This document shows positions 35,194 to 46,197 of a DNA stretch of 64,000 nt, piece by piece (position 1 is the stretch's first letter; every line of letters starts with the position of its first letter). Source of the stretch: Petrolisthes cinctipes. Taxonomy: Eukaryota; Arthropoda; Malacostraca; Decapoda; Porcellanidae. The position numbers and the translations under genes were made by a program. Location of the stretch: assembly GCA_033782935.1 (NCBI GenBank), contig JAWQEG010000135.1, positions 1,180,501 to 1,244,500 of the forward strand. The letters run 5' to 3'. The notes below the pieces were generated by a model. That model had not been told where the DNA came from, made no database searches, and saw nothing but the letters and a program-made list of their open reading frames with translations.

Positions 35194-36411
35194 TGCATCC
35201 ACATATCGACTTTTGGGCATCTAAAAGATCGATTTTCAGTATGTTTTGGGCCTGTATATTGAAAATACTCTAACACGGAGTAGGCATGTACAGATCGCTT
35301 CTGGGACCACAAAATATCGAATTTTTGGGTGTTTTTGGCCTGAATTTGAGATATCGACTTTGGACACTTAAAATATCGATTCTCAGCATGTTTTGGGCCT
35401 GTATTTTGAAAACATTCTAGCACTGAGTAGACATGTACAGATCGCTTCTGGGACCCCAAAATATCGAATTTTTGGGTGTTTTGGACCTGAATTTGAGATA
35501 TCGACTTTGGGCACCTAAAATATCGATTTTTAGCATGTTTTGGGACTATATTTTGAAAATATTCTAGCACTGAGTAGGCATGTACAGATCGCTTCTGGGA
35601 CCCCAAAATATCGAATTTTCGGGTATTTTGAGCCTGAATTTGAGATATAAACGGGTACAGAAGATGCATGCACATATCGACTTTTGGGCACCAAAAAGAT
35701 CGATTTTCAGTAGGTTTTGGGCCTGTATTTTGAAAATACTCTAACACGGAGTAGGCATGTACAGTTCGCTTCTGGGACCCCAAAATATCGAATTTTCGGG
35801 TGTTTTTGGCCTGAATTTGAAATATAGACTTTGGGCACCTAAAATATCGTTTTTTAGCATGTTTTGGGCCTATATTTTGAAAATATTCTTGCACTGAGTA
35901 GGCATGTACAGATCGCTTCTGGGATCCCAAAATATCGAATTTTCGGGTGTTTTGAGCCTGAATTTGAGATATAAACGGGTACAGAAGATGCATGCACATA
36001 TCGACTTTTGGGCACCTAAAATATCGATTTTGAGCATGTTTTGGGTCTGTATCTTGAAAACATTCTAACTAGGAGTAAAGATGTACAGATCGCTTATAGG
36101 ACCCAAAAATACCGAATTTTCGGGTGTTTTGAGCCTGAATTTGAGATATAAACGGGTACAGAAGATGCATTCACATATCGACTTTGGACACTTAAAATAT
36201 TGATTTTTAGCATGATATGAGCCTATATTTTGAAAACATTCTAGCACTGACTAGACATGTACAGATCGCTTCTGGGACCCAATATTATCGAATTTTCGGG
36301 TGTTTTGAGGATGAATTTGAGATATAAACGAGTGCAGAACATGCATACACATGTTCAATTTGGGTACCTAAAATATCGATTTTTAGCATGTTTTGGGCCT
36401 GCATCTGAGTA

Positions 36412-37236
36412 GGCATGTACAGATCGCTTCTGGGACCCCAAAATATCTAATTTTCGGGTGTTTTGAGCATGAATTTGAGATGTAAACGGGTACAGAAGAT
36501 GCATCCACATATTGACTTTTGGGCACCTAAAAGATCGATTTTCAGTATGTTTTGGGCCTGTATATTGAAAATTCTCTAACACGGAGAAGGCATGTACAGA
36601 TCGCTTCTGGGACCCCAAAATATCGAATTTTTGGGTGTTTTTGGCCAGAATTTGAGATATCTCACTTTGGATACCTAAAATATCGATTATTAGTATGTTT
36701 TGGGCCTATATTTTGAAAATATTCTAGCACTGAGTAGGCATGTACAGATCGCTTCTGGGACCCCAAAATTTCGAATTTTCGGGTGTTTTAAGCCTGAATT
36801 TGAGATATAAACGGGTACAGAATATGCATGCACATATTGACCTTTTGTCACCTAAAATATCGATTTTGAGCATGTTTTCGGTCTGTATAATGAAAACATT
36901 CCAACTAACAGTAGGGATGTACAGATCGCTTCTGGGACCCAAAAATACCGAATTTTCGGGTGTTTTGAGCCTGAATTTGAGATATAAACGGGTACAGAAG
37001 ATACATGCACATATCGACTTTGGACACTTAAAATATCGATTTTCAGCATGTTTTGGGCCTGTATTTTGAAAACATTCTAGCACTGAGTAGGCATGTACAG
37101 ATCGCTTCTGGGATCCCAAAATATCGAGTTTTGTGGTGTTTTGGACCTGAATTTGAGATATCGACTTTGGGCACCTAAAATATCGATTTTTAGCATGTTT
37201 TGGGCCTATATTTTGAAAATATTCTAGCACTGAGTA
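36412..37236 (+). repeat. 825-bp segment, copy 1 of a 1500-bp-offset pair
   Basis: Unit starts 36412, 36589, 36737, 36914 and 37090 recur at 37912, 38089, 38237, 38414 and 38590. Private shared variants include ACGGAGAAGGCATG, ATATCTCAC, TATCGATTATTAG, AATTTCGAATTTTCGGG and the GTATAATG/GCATAATGAAAACATTCC form. The 1500-bp offset equals three 500-bp trimers. Confidence 0.87.
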
Positions 37237-37911
37237 GGCATGTACAGATCGCTTCTGGGACCCCAAAATATCGAATTTTCGGGTGTTTTGAGCCTGAATT
37301 TGAGATATAAACGGGTACAGAAGATGCATGCACATATTGACTTTGGGCACCTAAAATATCGATTTTCAGCATGTTTTGGGCCTATATTTTGAAAATACTC
37401 TAACTAGGAGTAGGCATGTACAGATCGCTTCTGGGACCCCAAAATACCGAATTTTCGGGTGTTTTGAGCCTGAATTTGAGATATAAACGGGTACAGAAGA
37501 TACATGCACATATCGACTTTGGACACTTAAAATATCGATTTTCAGCATGTTTTGGGCCTGTATTTTGAAAACATTCTAGCACTGAGTAGGCATGTACAGA
37601 TCGCTTCTGGGACCCCAAAATATCGAGTTTTGGGGTGTTTTGGACCTGAATTTGAGATATCGACTTTGGGCACCTAAAATATCGTTTTTTAGCATGTTTT
37701 GGGCCTATATTTTGAAAATATTCTAGCACTGACTAGGCATGTACAGTTTGCTTTTGGGACCCCAAAATATCGAATTTTCGGGTGTTTTGGGCCTGAATTT
37801 GGGATATAAACGGGTGCAGAAGATGCATTCACATGTTGACTTTGGTCACCTAAAAGATCGATTTTCAGCTTGTTTTAGGCCAGTATTTTGAAAGTACTCT
37901 AACACGGAGTA

Positions 37912-38736
37912 AGCAAGTACAGATCGCTTCTGGGACCCCAAAATATCTAATTTTCCGGTGTTTTGAGCCTGAATTTGAGATATAAACGGGTACAGAAGAT
38001 GCATCCACATATTGACTTTTGGGCACCTAAAAGATCGATTTTCAGTATGTTTTGGGCCTGTATATTGAAAATTCTCTAACACGGAGAAGGCATGTACAGA
38101 TCGCTTCTGGGACCCCAAAATATCGAATTTTTGGGTGTTTTTGGCCTGAATTTGCGATATCTCACCTTGGGTACCTAAAATATCGATTATTAGCATGTTT
38201 TGGGTCTATATTTTGAAAATATTCTAGCACTGAGTAGGCATGTACAGATCGCTTCTAGGACCCAAAAATTTCGAATTTTCGGGTGTTTTAAGCCTGAATT
38301 TGAGATATAAACGGGTACATAATATGCATGCACATATTGACCTTTGGTCACCTAAAATATCGATTTTGAGCATGTTTTGGGTCTGCATAATGAAAACATT
38401 CCAACTAGCAGTAGGGATGTACAGATCGCTTCTGGGACCCAAAAATACGGAATTTTCGTGTGTTTTGAGCCTGAATTTGAGATATAAACGGTTACAGAAG
38501 ATACATGCACATATCGACTTTGGACACTTAAAATATCGATTTTCAGCATGTTTTGGGCCTGTATTTTGAAAACATTCTAGCACTGAGTAGGCATGTACAG
38601 ATCGCTTCTGGGACCCCAAAATATCGAGTTTTGGGGTGTTTTGGACATGAATTTGAGATATCGACTTTGGGCACCTAAAATATCGATTTTAGCATGTTTT
38701 GGGCCTATATTTTGAAAATATTCTAGCACTGAGTAG
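37912..38736 (+). repeat. 825-bp segment, copy 2 of a 1500-bp-offset pair
   Basis: This is the partner of 36412-37236. It carries the same GGAGAAGGCATG and ATATCTCAC variants. It opens with AAGCAAGTACAG rather than GGCATGTACAG, so the entry point of the duplication lies within the first unit. The last S1 unit is one base shorter. Confidence 0.87.
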
Positions 38737-39941
38737 GCATGTACAGATCGCTTCTGGGACCCCAAAATATCTAATTTTCGGGTGTTTGGAGCCTGAATTT
38801 GAGATATAAACGGGTACAGAAGATGCATGCACATATCGAATTTTGGGCACCTAAAAGATCGATTTTCAGTATGTTTTGGGCCTGTATTTTGAAAATACTC
38901 TAACACGGAGTAGGCATGTACAGTTCGCTTCTGGGACACCAAAATATAGAATTTTCGGGTGTTTTGAGGTTGAATTTGGGATATAAACGGGTGCAGAAGA
39001 TGCATACACATGTCGACTTTGGTCACCTAAAATATCGATTTTCAGCTTGTTTTGGGCCTATATTTTGAAAATACTCTAACTACGAGTAGGCATGTACAGA
39101 TCGTTTATGGGACCCCAAAATATCGAATTTTCGGGTGTTTGGAGCCTGAATTTGATATATAAACGGGTACAGAAGATGCATGCACATATCGACTTTTGGG
39201 CACCTAAAAGATCGATTTTCAGTATGTTTTGGGCCTGTATTTTGAAAATACTCTAACACGGAGTAGGCATATACAGTTCGCTTCTGGGACCCCAAAATAT
39301 CGAGTTTTCGGGTGTTTTGGGACTGAATTTGAAATATCGACTTTGGGCACCTAAAATATCGATTTTTAGCTTGTTTTGGGCCTATGTTTTGAAAATATTC
39401 TAGCACTGAGTAGGCATGTACAGATCGCTTCTGGGACCCTAAAATATCGAATTTTCGGGTGTTTTGAGCCTGAATTTGATATATAAACGGGTACAGAAGA
39501 TGCATGCACATATTGACTTTGGGCACCTAAAATGTCGATTTTCAGCATGTTTTGGGCCTGTATTTTGAAAATACTCTAACTAGGAGTAGGCATGTACAGA
39601 TCGCTTCTGGGAACCAAAAATATCGAATTTTCGGGTGTTTTGAGCCTGAATTTGAGATATAAACGGGTACAAAAGATGCATGCACATATCGACTTTGGAC
39701 ACTTAAAATATCGATTTTTAGTATGTTTTGAGCATATATTTTGAAAACATTCTAGCACTGACTAGACATGTACAGATCGCTTCTGGGACCCAAAATTATG
39801 GAATTTTCGGGTGTTTTGAAGTTGAATTTGAGATATAAACGAGTGCAGAAGATGTATACACATGTTCAATTTGGGTACCTAAAATATCGATTTTTAGCAT
39901 GTTTTCGGCCTGCATCTGAATAGGCATGTACAGATCGCTTC

Positions 39942-41268
39942 TGGGACCCCAAAATATCGAATTTTCGGGTGTTTGGAGCCTGAATTTGAGATATAAACGG
40001 GTACAGAAGATGCATGCACATATCGACTTATGGGCACCTAAAAGATCGATTTTCAGTATGTTTTGGGCCTGTATTTTGAAAATACTCTAACACGGAGTAG
40101 GCATGTACAGTTTGCTTCTGGAACCCCAAAATATCGAATTTACGGGTGTTTAGGGCCTGAATTTGAAATATCGACTTTGGGCACCTAAAATATCGATTTT
40201 TAGCATGTTTTGGGCCTATATATAGAAAATATTCTAGTACTGAGTAGGCATGTACAGATCGCTACTGGGACCCCAAAATATCGAATTTTCGGGTGTTTTG
40301 AGCCTGAATTTGAGATATAAACGGGTACAGAAGATGCATGCACATATCGACTTTTGGGCACCTAAAATATCGATTTTGAGCATGTTTTGGGTCTGTATCT
40401 TGAAAACATTCTAACTAGGAGTAGGGATGTACAGATCGCTCCTAGGACCCAAAAATACCGAATTTTCGGGTGTTTTGAGCCTGAATTTGAGATATAAACG
40501 GGTACAGAAGATGCATGCACATATCGACTTTGGACACTTAAAATATCGATTTTTAGCATGTTTTGAGCCTATATTTTGAAAATACTCTAACTAGGAGTAG
40601 GCATGTACAGATCGCTTCTGGGAACCAAAAATATCGAATTTTCGGGTGTTTTGAGCCTGAATTTGAGATATAAACGGGTACAGAAGATGCATGCACATAT
40701 CGACTTTGGACACTTAAAATATCGATTTTTAGTATGTTTTGAGCCTATATTTTGAAAACATTCTAGCACTGGCTAGACATGTACAGATCGCTTCTGGGAC
40801 CCAAAATTATGAAATTTTCGGGTGTTTTGAAGTTGAATTTGAGATATAAACGAGTGCAGAAGATGCATACACATGTTCAATTTGGGTACCTAAAATATCA
40901 ATTTTTTGCATGTTTTGGGCCTGCATCTGAGTACAGATCGCTTCTGGGACCCCAAAATATCGAATTTTCGGGTGTTTGGAACCTGAATTTGAGATATAAA
41001 CGGGTACAGAAGATGCATGCACATATCGACTTTTGGGCACCTAAAAGATCGATTTTCAGTATGTTTTGGGCCTGTATTTTGAAAATACTCTAACACGGAG
41101 TAGGCATGTACAGTTCGCTTCTGGGACCCCAAAATATCGAATTTTAGGGTGTTTTGGGTCTGAATTTGAGATATCGACTTTGGGCACCTAAAATATCGAT
41201 TTGTAGCATGTTTTGGGCCTATATTTTGAAAATATTCTAGCATTAAGTAGGCATGTACAGATCACATC
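39942..41268 (+). repeat. Zone V: 1327-bp eight-monomer HOR, copy 1
   Basis: Unit starts are 39923, 40100, 40247, 40424, 40600, 40776, a unit whose landmark is missing at about 40934, and 41103. Lengths are 177+147+177+176+176+150+177+147. Private features include CGACTTATGGGC, GGGCCTATATATAG, CGCTCCTAGGACC, CACTGGCTAGACATG and the 8-bp deletion giving CTGAGTACAGATCG. Against copy 2 I found only three substitutions by eye, at 40100, 40855 and 40900. Confidence 0.92.
40776..40934 (+). repeat. S2 variant lacking the landmark (150 bp class)
   Basis: In place of CTGAGTAGGCATGTACAG this unit reads CTGAGTACAG. The lost 8 bp (GGCATGTA) end in the same GTA that precedes them, so replication slippage between two GTA triplets is a simple explanation. 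The same form occurs at about 42257 in the second copy of the 1327-bp HOR and nowhere else, so it arose before that duplication. Confidence 0.88.
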
Positions 41269-42595
41269 TGGGACCCCAAAATATCGAATTTTCGGGTGTT
41301 TGGAGCCTGAATTTGAGATATAAACGGGTACAGAAGATGCATGCACATATCGACTTATGGGCACCTAAAAGATCGATTTTCAGTATGTTTTGGGCCTGTA
41401 TTTTGAAAATACTCTAACACGGAGTATGCATGTACAGTTTGCTTCTGGAACCCCAAAATATCGAATTTACGGGTGTTTAGGGCCTGAATTTGAAATATCG
41501 ACTTTGGGCACCTAAAATATCGATTTTTAGCATGTTTTGGGCCTATATATAGAAAATATTCTAGTACTGAGTAGGCATGTACAGATCGCTACTGGGACCC
41601 CAAAATATCGAATTTTCGGGTGTTTTGAGCCTGAATTTGAGATATAAACGGGTACAGAAGATGCATGCACATATCGACTTTTGGGCACCTAAAATATCGA
41701 TTTTGAGCATGTTTTGGGTCTGTATCTTGAAAACATTCTAACTAGGAGTAGGGATGTACAGATCGCTCCTAGGACCCAAAAATACCGAATTTTCGGGTGT
41801 TTTGAGCCTGAATTTGAGATATAAACGGGTACAGAAGATGCATGCACATATCGACTTTGGACACTTAAAATATCGATTTTTAGCATGTTTTGAGCCTATA
41901 TTTTGAAAATACTCTAACTAGGAGTAGGCATGTACAGATCGCTTCTGGGAACCAAAAATATCGAATTTTCGGGTGTTTTGAGCCTGAATTTGAGATATAA
42001 ACGGGTACAGAAGATGCATGCACATATCGACTTTGGACACTTAAAATATCGATTTTTAGTATGTTTTGAGCCTATATTTTGAAAACATTCTAGCACTGGC
42101 TAGACATGTACAGATCGCTTCTGGGACCCAAAATTATGAAATTTTCGGGTGTTTTGAAGTTGAATTTGAGATATAAACGAGCGCAGAAGATGCATACACA
42201 TGTTCAATTTGGGTACCTAAAATATCGATTTTTTGCATGTTTTGGGCCTGCATCTGAGTACAGATCGCTTCTGGGACCCCAAAATATCGAATTTTCGGGT
42301 GTTTGGAACCTGAATTTGAGATATAAACGGGTACAGAAGATGCATGCACATATCGACTTTTGGGCACCTAAAAGATCGATTTTCAGTATGTTTTGGGCCT
42401 GTATTTTGAAAATACTCTAACACGGAGTAGGCATGTACAGTTCGCTTCTGGGACCCCAAAATATCGAATTTTAGGGTGTTTTGGGTCTGAATTTGAGATA
42501 TCGACTTTGGGCACCTAAAATATCGATTTGTAGCATGTTTTGGGCCTATATTTTGAAAATATTCTAGCATTAAGTAGGCATGTACAGATCACATC
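41269..42595 (+). repeat. Zone V: 1327-bp eight-monomer HOR, copy 2
   Basis: It directly follows copy 1 with every landmark displaced by 1327 bp. Differences from copy 1 are T at 41427 (TATGCATG), C at 42182 (CGAGCGCAG) and G at 42227. The common CAGATCACATCTGGG at 41250 and 42577 marks the right-hand junction of each copy. The pair is among the youngest large events in the window. Confidence 0.92.
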
Positions 42596-43049
42596 TGGGA
42601 CCCCAAAATATCGAATTTTCGGGTGTTTTGAGCCTGAATTTGAGATATAAACGGGTACAGAAGATGCATTTACATATCGACTTTTGGGCACCTAAAAGAT
42701 CGATTTTTAGTATGTTTTGAGCCTGTATTTTGAAAATACTCTAACACGGAGTAGGCATGTACAGTTCGCTTCGGGACCCCAAAATATCGAATTTTCGGGT
42801 GTTTTGGGCCTAAATTTGCGATATCGACTTTGGTGACCTAAAATATCGATTTTTAGTATGTTTTGGGCCTATATTTTCAAAATATTCTAGCACTAAGTAG
42901 GCATGTACAGATCACTTCTGGGACCCCAAAATATCGAATTTTCGGGTGTTTTGAGCCTGAATTTGAGATATAAACGGGTACAAAAGATGCATGCACATAT
43001 CGACTTTTGGGCACCTAAAATATCGATTTTGAGCATGTTTTGGGTCTGT

Positions 43050-43090
43050 ATCTTGAAAACATTCTAACTAAAACCCAAAAATACCGAATT
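43050..43090 (+). repeat. Private deletion removing a landmark
   Basis: CATTCTAACTA is followed at once by AAACCCAAAAATACCG. The expected GGAGTAGGGATGTACAG and the following GATCGCTTCTAGG are absent. Distance from the landmark at 42900 to the next at 43226 is 326 bp instead of about 353, a loss of about 27 bp. I saw no other unit with this form, so it has not been amplified inside this window. Confidence 0.88.
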
Positions 43091-43401
43091 TTCGGGTGTT
43101 TTGAGCCTGAATTTGAGATATAAACGGGTACAGATGATGCATGCACATATTGACTTTGGGCACCTAAAATATCGATTTTCAGCATGTTTTGGGCATGTAT
43201 TTTGAAAATACTCTAACTAGGCGTAAGCATGTACAGATCGCTTTTAGTACCCAAAAATATCGAATTTTCGGGTGTTTTGAGCCTGAATTTGAGATATAAA
43301 CGGGTACAGAAGATGCATGCACATATCGACTTTGGACACTTAAAATATCGATTTTTAGCATGTTTTGAGCCTATATTTTGAAAACATACTAGCACTGACT
43401 A

Positions 43402-44069
43402 GACATGTACAGATCGCTTCTGGGACCCCAAATTATCGAATTTTCGGTTGTTTTGAGGTTGAATTTGAGATATAAACGAGTGCAGAAGATGCATACACAT
43501 GTTCAATTTGGTTACCTAAAATATCGATTTTTAGCATGTTTTGGGCCTGCATCTGAGTAGGCATGTACAGATCGCTTCTGGGACCCCAAAATATCCAATT
43601 TTCGGGGGTTTCGAGCCTGAATTTGAGATATAAACGGGTACAGAAGATGCATGCACATATCGACTTTGGACACTTAAAATATCGATTTTTAGCATGTTTT
43701 GAGCCTATATTTTGAAAACATACTAGCACTGACTAGACATGTACAGATCGCTTCTGGGACCCCAAATTATCGAATTTTCGGGTGTTTTGAGGTTGAATTT
43801 GAGATATAAACGAGTGCAGAAGATGCATACACATGTTCAATTTGGTTACCTAAAATATCGATTTTTAGCATGTTTTGGGCCTGCATCTGAGTAGGCATGT
43901 ACAGATCGCTTCTGGGACCCCAAAATATCCAATTTTCGGGTGTTTTGAGCCTGAATTTGAGATATAAACGGGTACAGAAGATGCATGCACATATCGACTT
44001 TGGACACTTAAAATATTGATTTTTAGCATGTTTTAAGCCTATATTTTGAAAACATTCTAGCACTGACTA
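43402..44069 (+). repeat. Tandem pair of 334-bp S2+full dimers
   Basis: The dimers 43402-43735 and 43736-44069 share GGGACCCCAAATTATCG, TTTGGTTACC (which destroys the KpnI site usual for S2) and CAAAATATCCAATTTTCGGG. Differences are few, for example GGGGGTTTCGAGCC versus GGGTGTTTTGAGCC, and CGATTTTTAG versus TGATTTTTAG. Confidence 0.88.
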
Positions 44070-45609
44070 GACATGTATAAATCGCTTCTGGGACCCAAAA
44101 TTATCAAATTTTCGGATGTTTTGAGGTTGAATTTGAGATATAAACGAGTGCAGAAGATGCATACACATGTTGACTTTGGGCACCTAAAATATCTATTTTC
44201 AGCATGTTTTGGGCCTGCATCTGAGTAGGCATGTACAGTTTGCTTCTGGGACCCCAAAATATCGAATTTTCGGGTGTTTTGGGCCTGAATTTGAAATATC
44301 GACTTTGGGCACCTAAAATATCGATTTTTAGCATGTTTTGGGCCTATATTTTGAAAATATTCTAGCAGTGAGTAGGCATGTACAGATCGCTTCTGGGACC
44401 CCAAAATATCGAATTATCGGGTGTTTTGAGACTGAATTTGAGATATAAACGGGTACAGAAGATGCATGCACATATCGACTTTGGACACTTAAAATATCGA
44501 TTTTTAGCATGTTTTGAGCTTATATTTTGAAAACATACTAGCACTGACTAGACATGTACAGATCGCTTCTGGGATCCCAAATTATCTAATTTTCGGGTGT
44601 TTTGAGGTTGAATTTGAGATATAAACGAGTGCAGAAGATGCATGCACATATCGACTTTTGGGCACCTAAAATATCGATTTTTAGCATGTTTTGGGTCTGT
44701 ATCTTGAAAACATTCTAACTAGGAGTAGGGATGTACAGATCGCTTCTAGGACCCAAAAATACCAAATTTTCGGGTGTTTTGAGCCTGAATTTGAGATATA
44801 AACGGGTACAGATGATTCATGCACATATTGACTTTGGTTACCTAAAATATCGATTTTTAGCATGTTTTGGGCCTGCATCTGAGTAGGCATGTACAGATCG
44901 CTTCTGGGACCCCAAAATATCCAATTTTCGGGTGTTTTGAGCCTGAATTTGAGATATAAACGAGTACAGAAGATGCATGCACATATCGACTTTGGACACT
45001 TAAAATATCGATTTTCAGCATGTTTTGGGCCTGTATTTTGAAAACATTCTAGCACTGAGTAGGCATGTACAGATCGCTTCTGGGACCCCAAAATATCGAG
45101 TTTTGGGGTGTTTCGGACCTGAATTTAAGATATCGACTGTGGGCACCTAAAATATCGATTTTTAGCATGTTTTGGGCCTATATTTTGAAAATATTCTAGC
45201 ACTGAGTAGGCATGTACAGATCGCTTCTGACACCCAAAAATATCGAATTTTCGGGTGATTTGAGCCTGAATTTGAGATATAAACGGGTACAGAAGATGCA
45301 TGCACATATCGACTTTGGACACTTAAAATATCGATTTTTAGCATGTTTTAAGCCTATATTTTGAAAACATTCTAGCACTGACTAGACATGTATAAATCGC
45401 TTCTGGGACCCAAAATTATCAAATTATTGGGTGTTTTGAGGTTGAATTTGAGATATAAACGAGTGCAGAAGATGCATACACATGTTGACTTTGGGCACCT
45501 AAAATATCGATTTTCAGCATGTTTTGGGCCTGCATCTGATTAGGCAAGTACAGATCGCTTCTGTGACCCCAAAATATCGAATTTTCGCTTGTTTGGAGCC
45601 TGAATTTGA

Positions 45610-46197
45610 GATATAAACGGGTACAGAAGATGCATGCACCTATTGACTTTGGGCACCTAAAATATCGATTTTCAACATGTTTTGGGCCTGTATTTTGAAA
45701 ATACTCTAACTAGAAGTAGGCATGTACAGATCGCTTCTGGGACCCAAAAATATTGAATTTTTGGGTGTTTGGAGCCTGAATTTGAGATATAAACGGGTAC
45801 AGAAGATGCATGCACATATCGACTTTGGACACTTAAAATATCGATTTTGAGCATGTTTTGGGTCTGTATCATGAAAACATTCTAACTAGGAGTAGGGATG
45901 TACAGATCGCTTCTAGGACCCAAAAATACCGAATTTTCGGGAGTTTTGAGCCTGAAGTTAAGATATAAACGGGTACAGAAGATGCATGCACATATTGACT
46001 TTGGGCACCTAAAATATCGATTTTCAACATGTTTTGGGCCTGTATTTTTAAAATACTCTAACTAGAAGTAGGCATGTACAGATCGCTTCTGGGACCCAAA
46101 AATATTGAATTTTTGGGTGTTTGGAGCCTGAATTTGAGATATAAACGGGTACAGAAGATGCATGCACATATCGACTTTGGACACTTAAAATATCGAT
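45610..46197 (+). repeat. Repeat with 352-bp step (two full monomers)
   Basis: The stretch around 45610-45845 recurs at 45962-46197. Both share TATCGATTTTCAACATG, CTAACTAGAAGTAGG and AATATTGAATTTTTGGG. Between them lies a GGGATGTACAG unit. After 46197 the copies diverge (TAGCATGTTTTGAGCC versus GAGCATGTTTTGGGTC). Confidence 0.8.

Larger units (their letters stand above)
32003..39941. repeat. Zone IV: full and S1 units, few S2, trimers
   Basis: This zone is dominated by full and S1 units with four S2 units (32706, 33187, 36254 and 39765). Exact or near-exact 500-bp steps occur at 36737, 37237, 37736, 38237 and 38736. From 35106 the run 177+147+147+177+147 has unit lengths that are all multiples of three, which explains the longest open frame in the window. 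It also contains the half-register junction at 34344-34431. No gene is present. Confidence 0.88.

Noticed and set aside
34923..35999. A 358-codon open frame on the minus strand, plus others of about 195-208 codons (36724-37350, 49676-50263, 55698-56291, 60401-60994), as protein-coding genes
   Set aside because: They are translations of the satellite itself. Openness depends only on local unit lengths being multiples of three, the same DNA is read in different frames in neighbouring units, and start and stop points differ between near-identical copies. No promoter, splice signal or recognisable domain is seen.
39942..42595. The 1327-bp near-perfect tandem pair as certain biology
   Set aside because: It is reported as a duplication, but assembly of satellite DNA can create or collapse such copies. 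The few real differences argue for two copies, but read evidence is not available to me.
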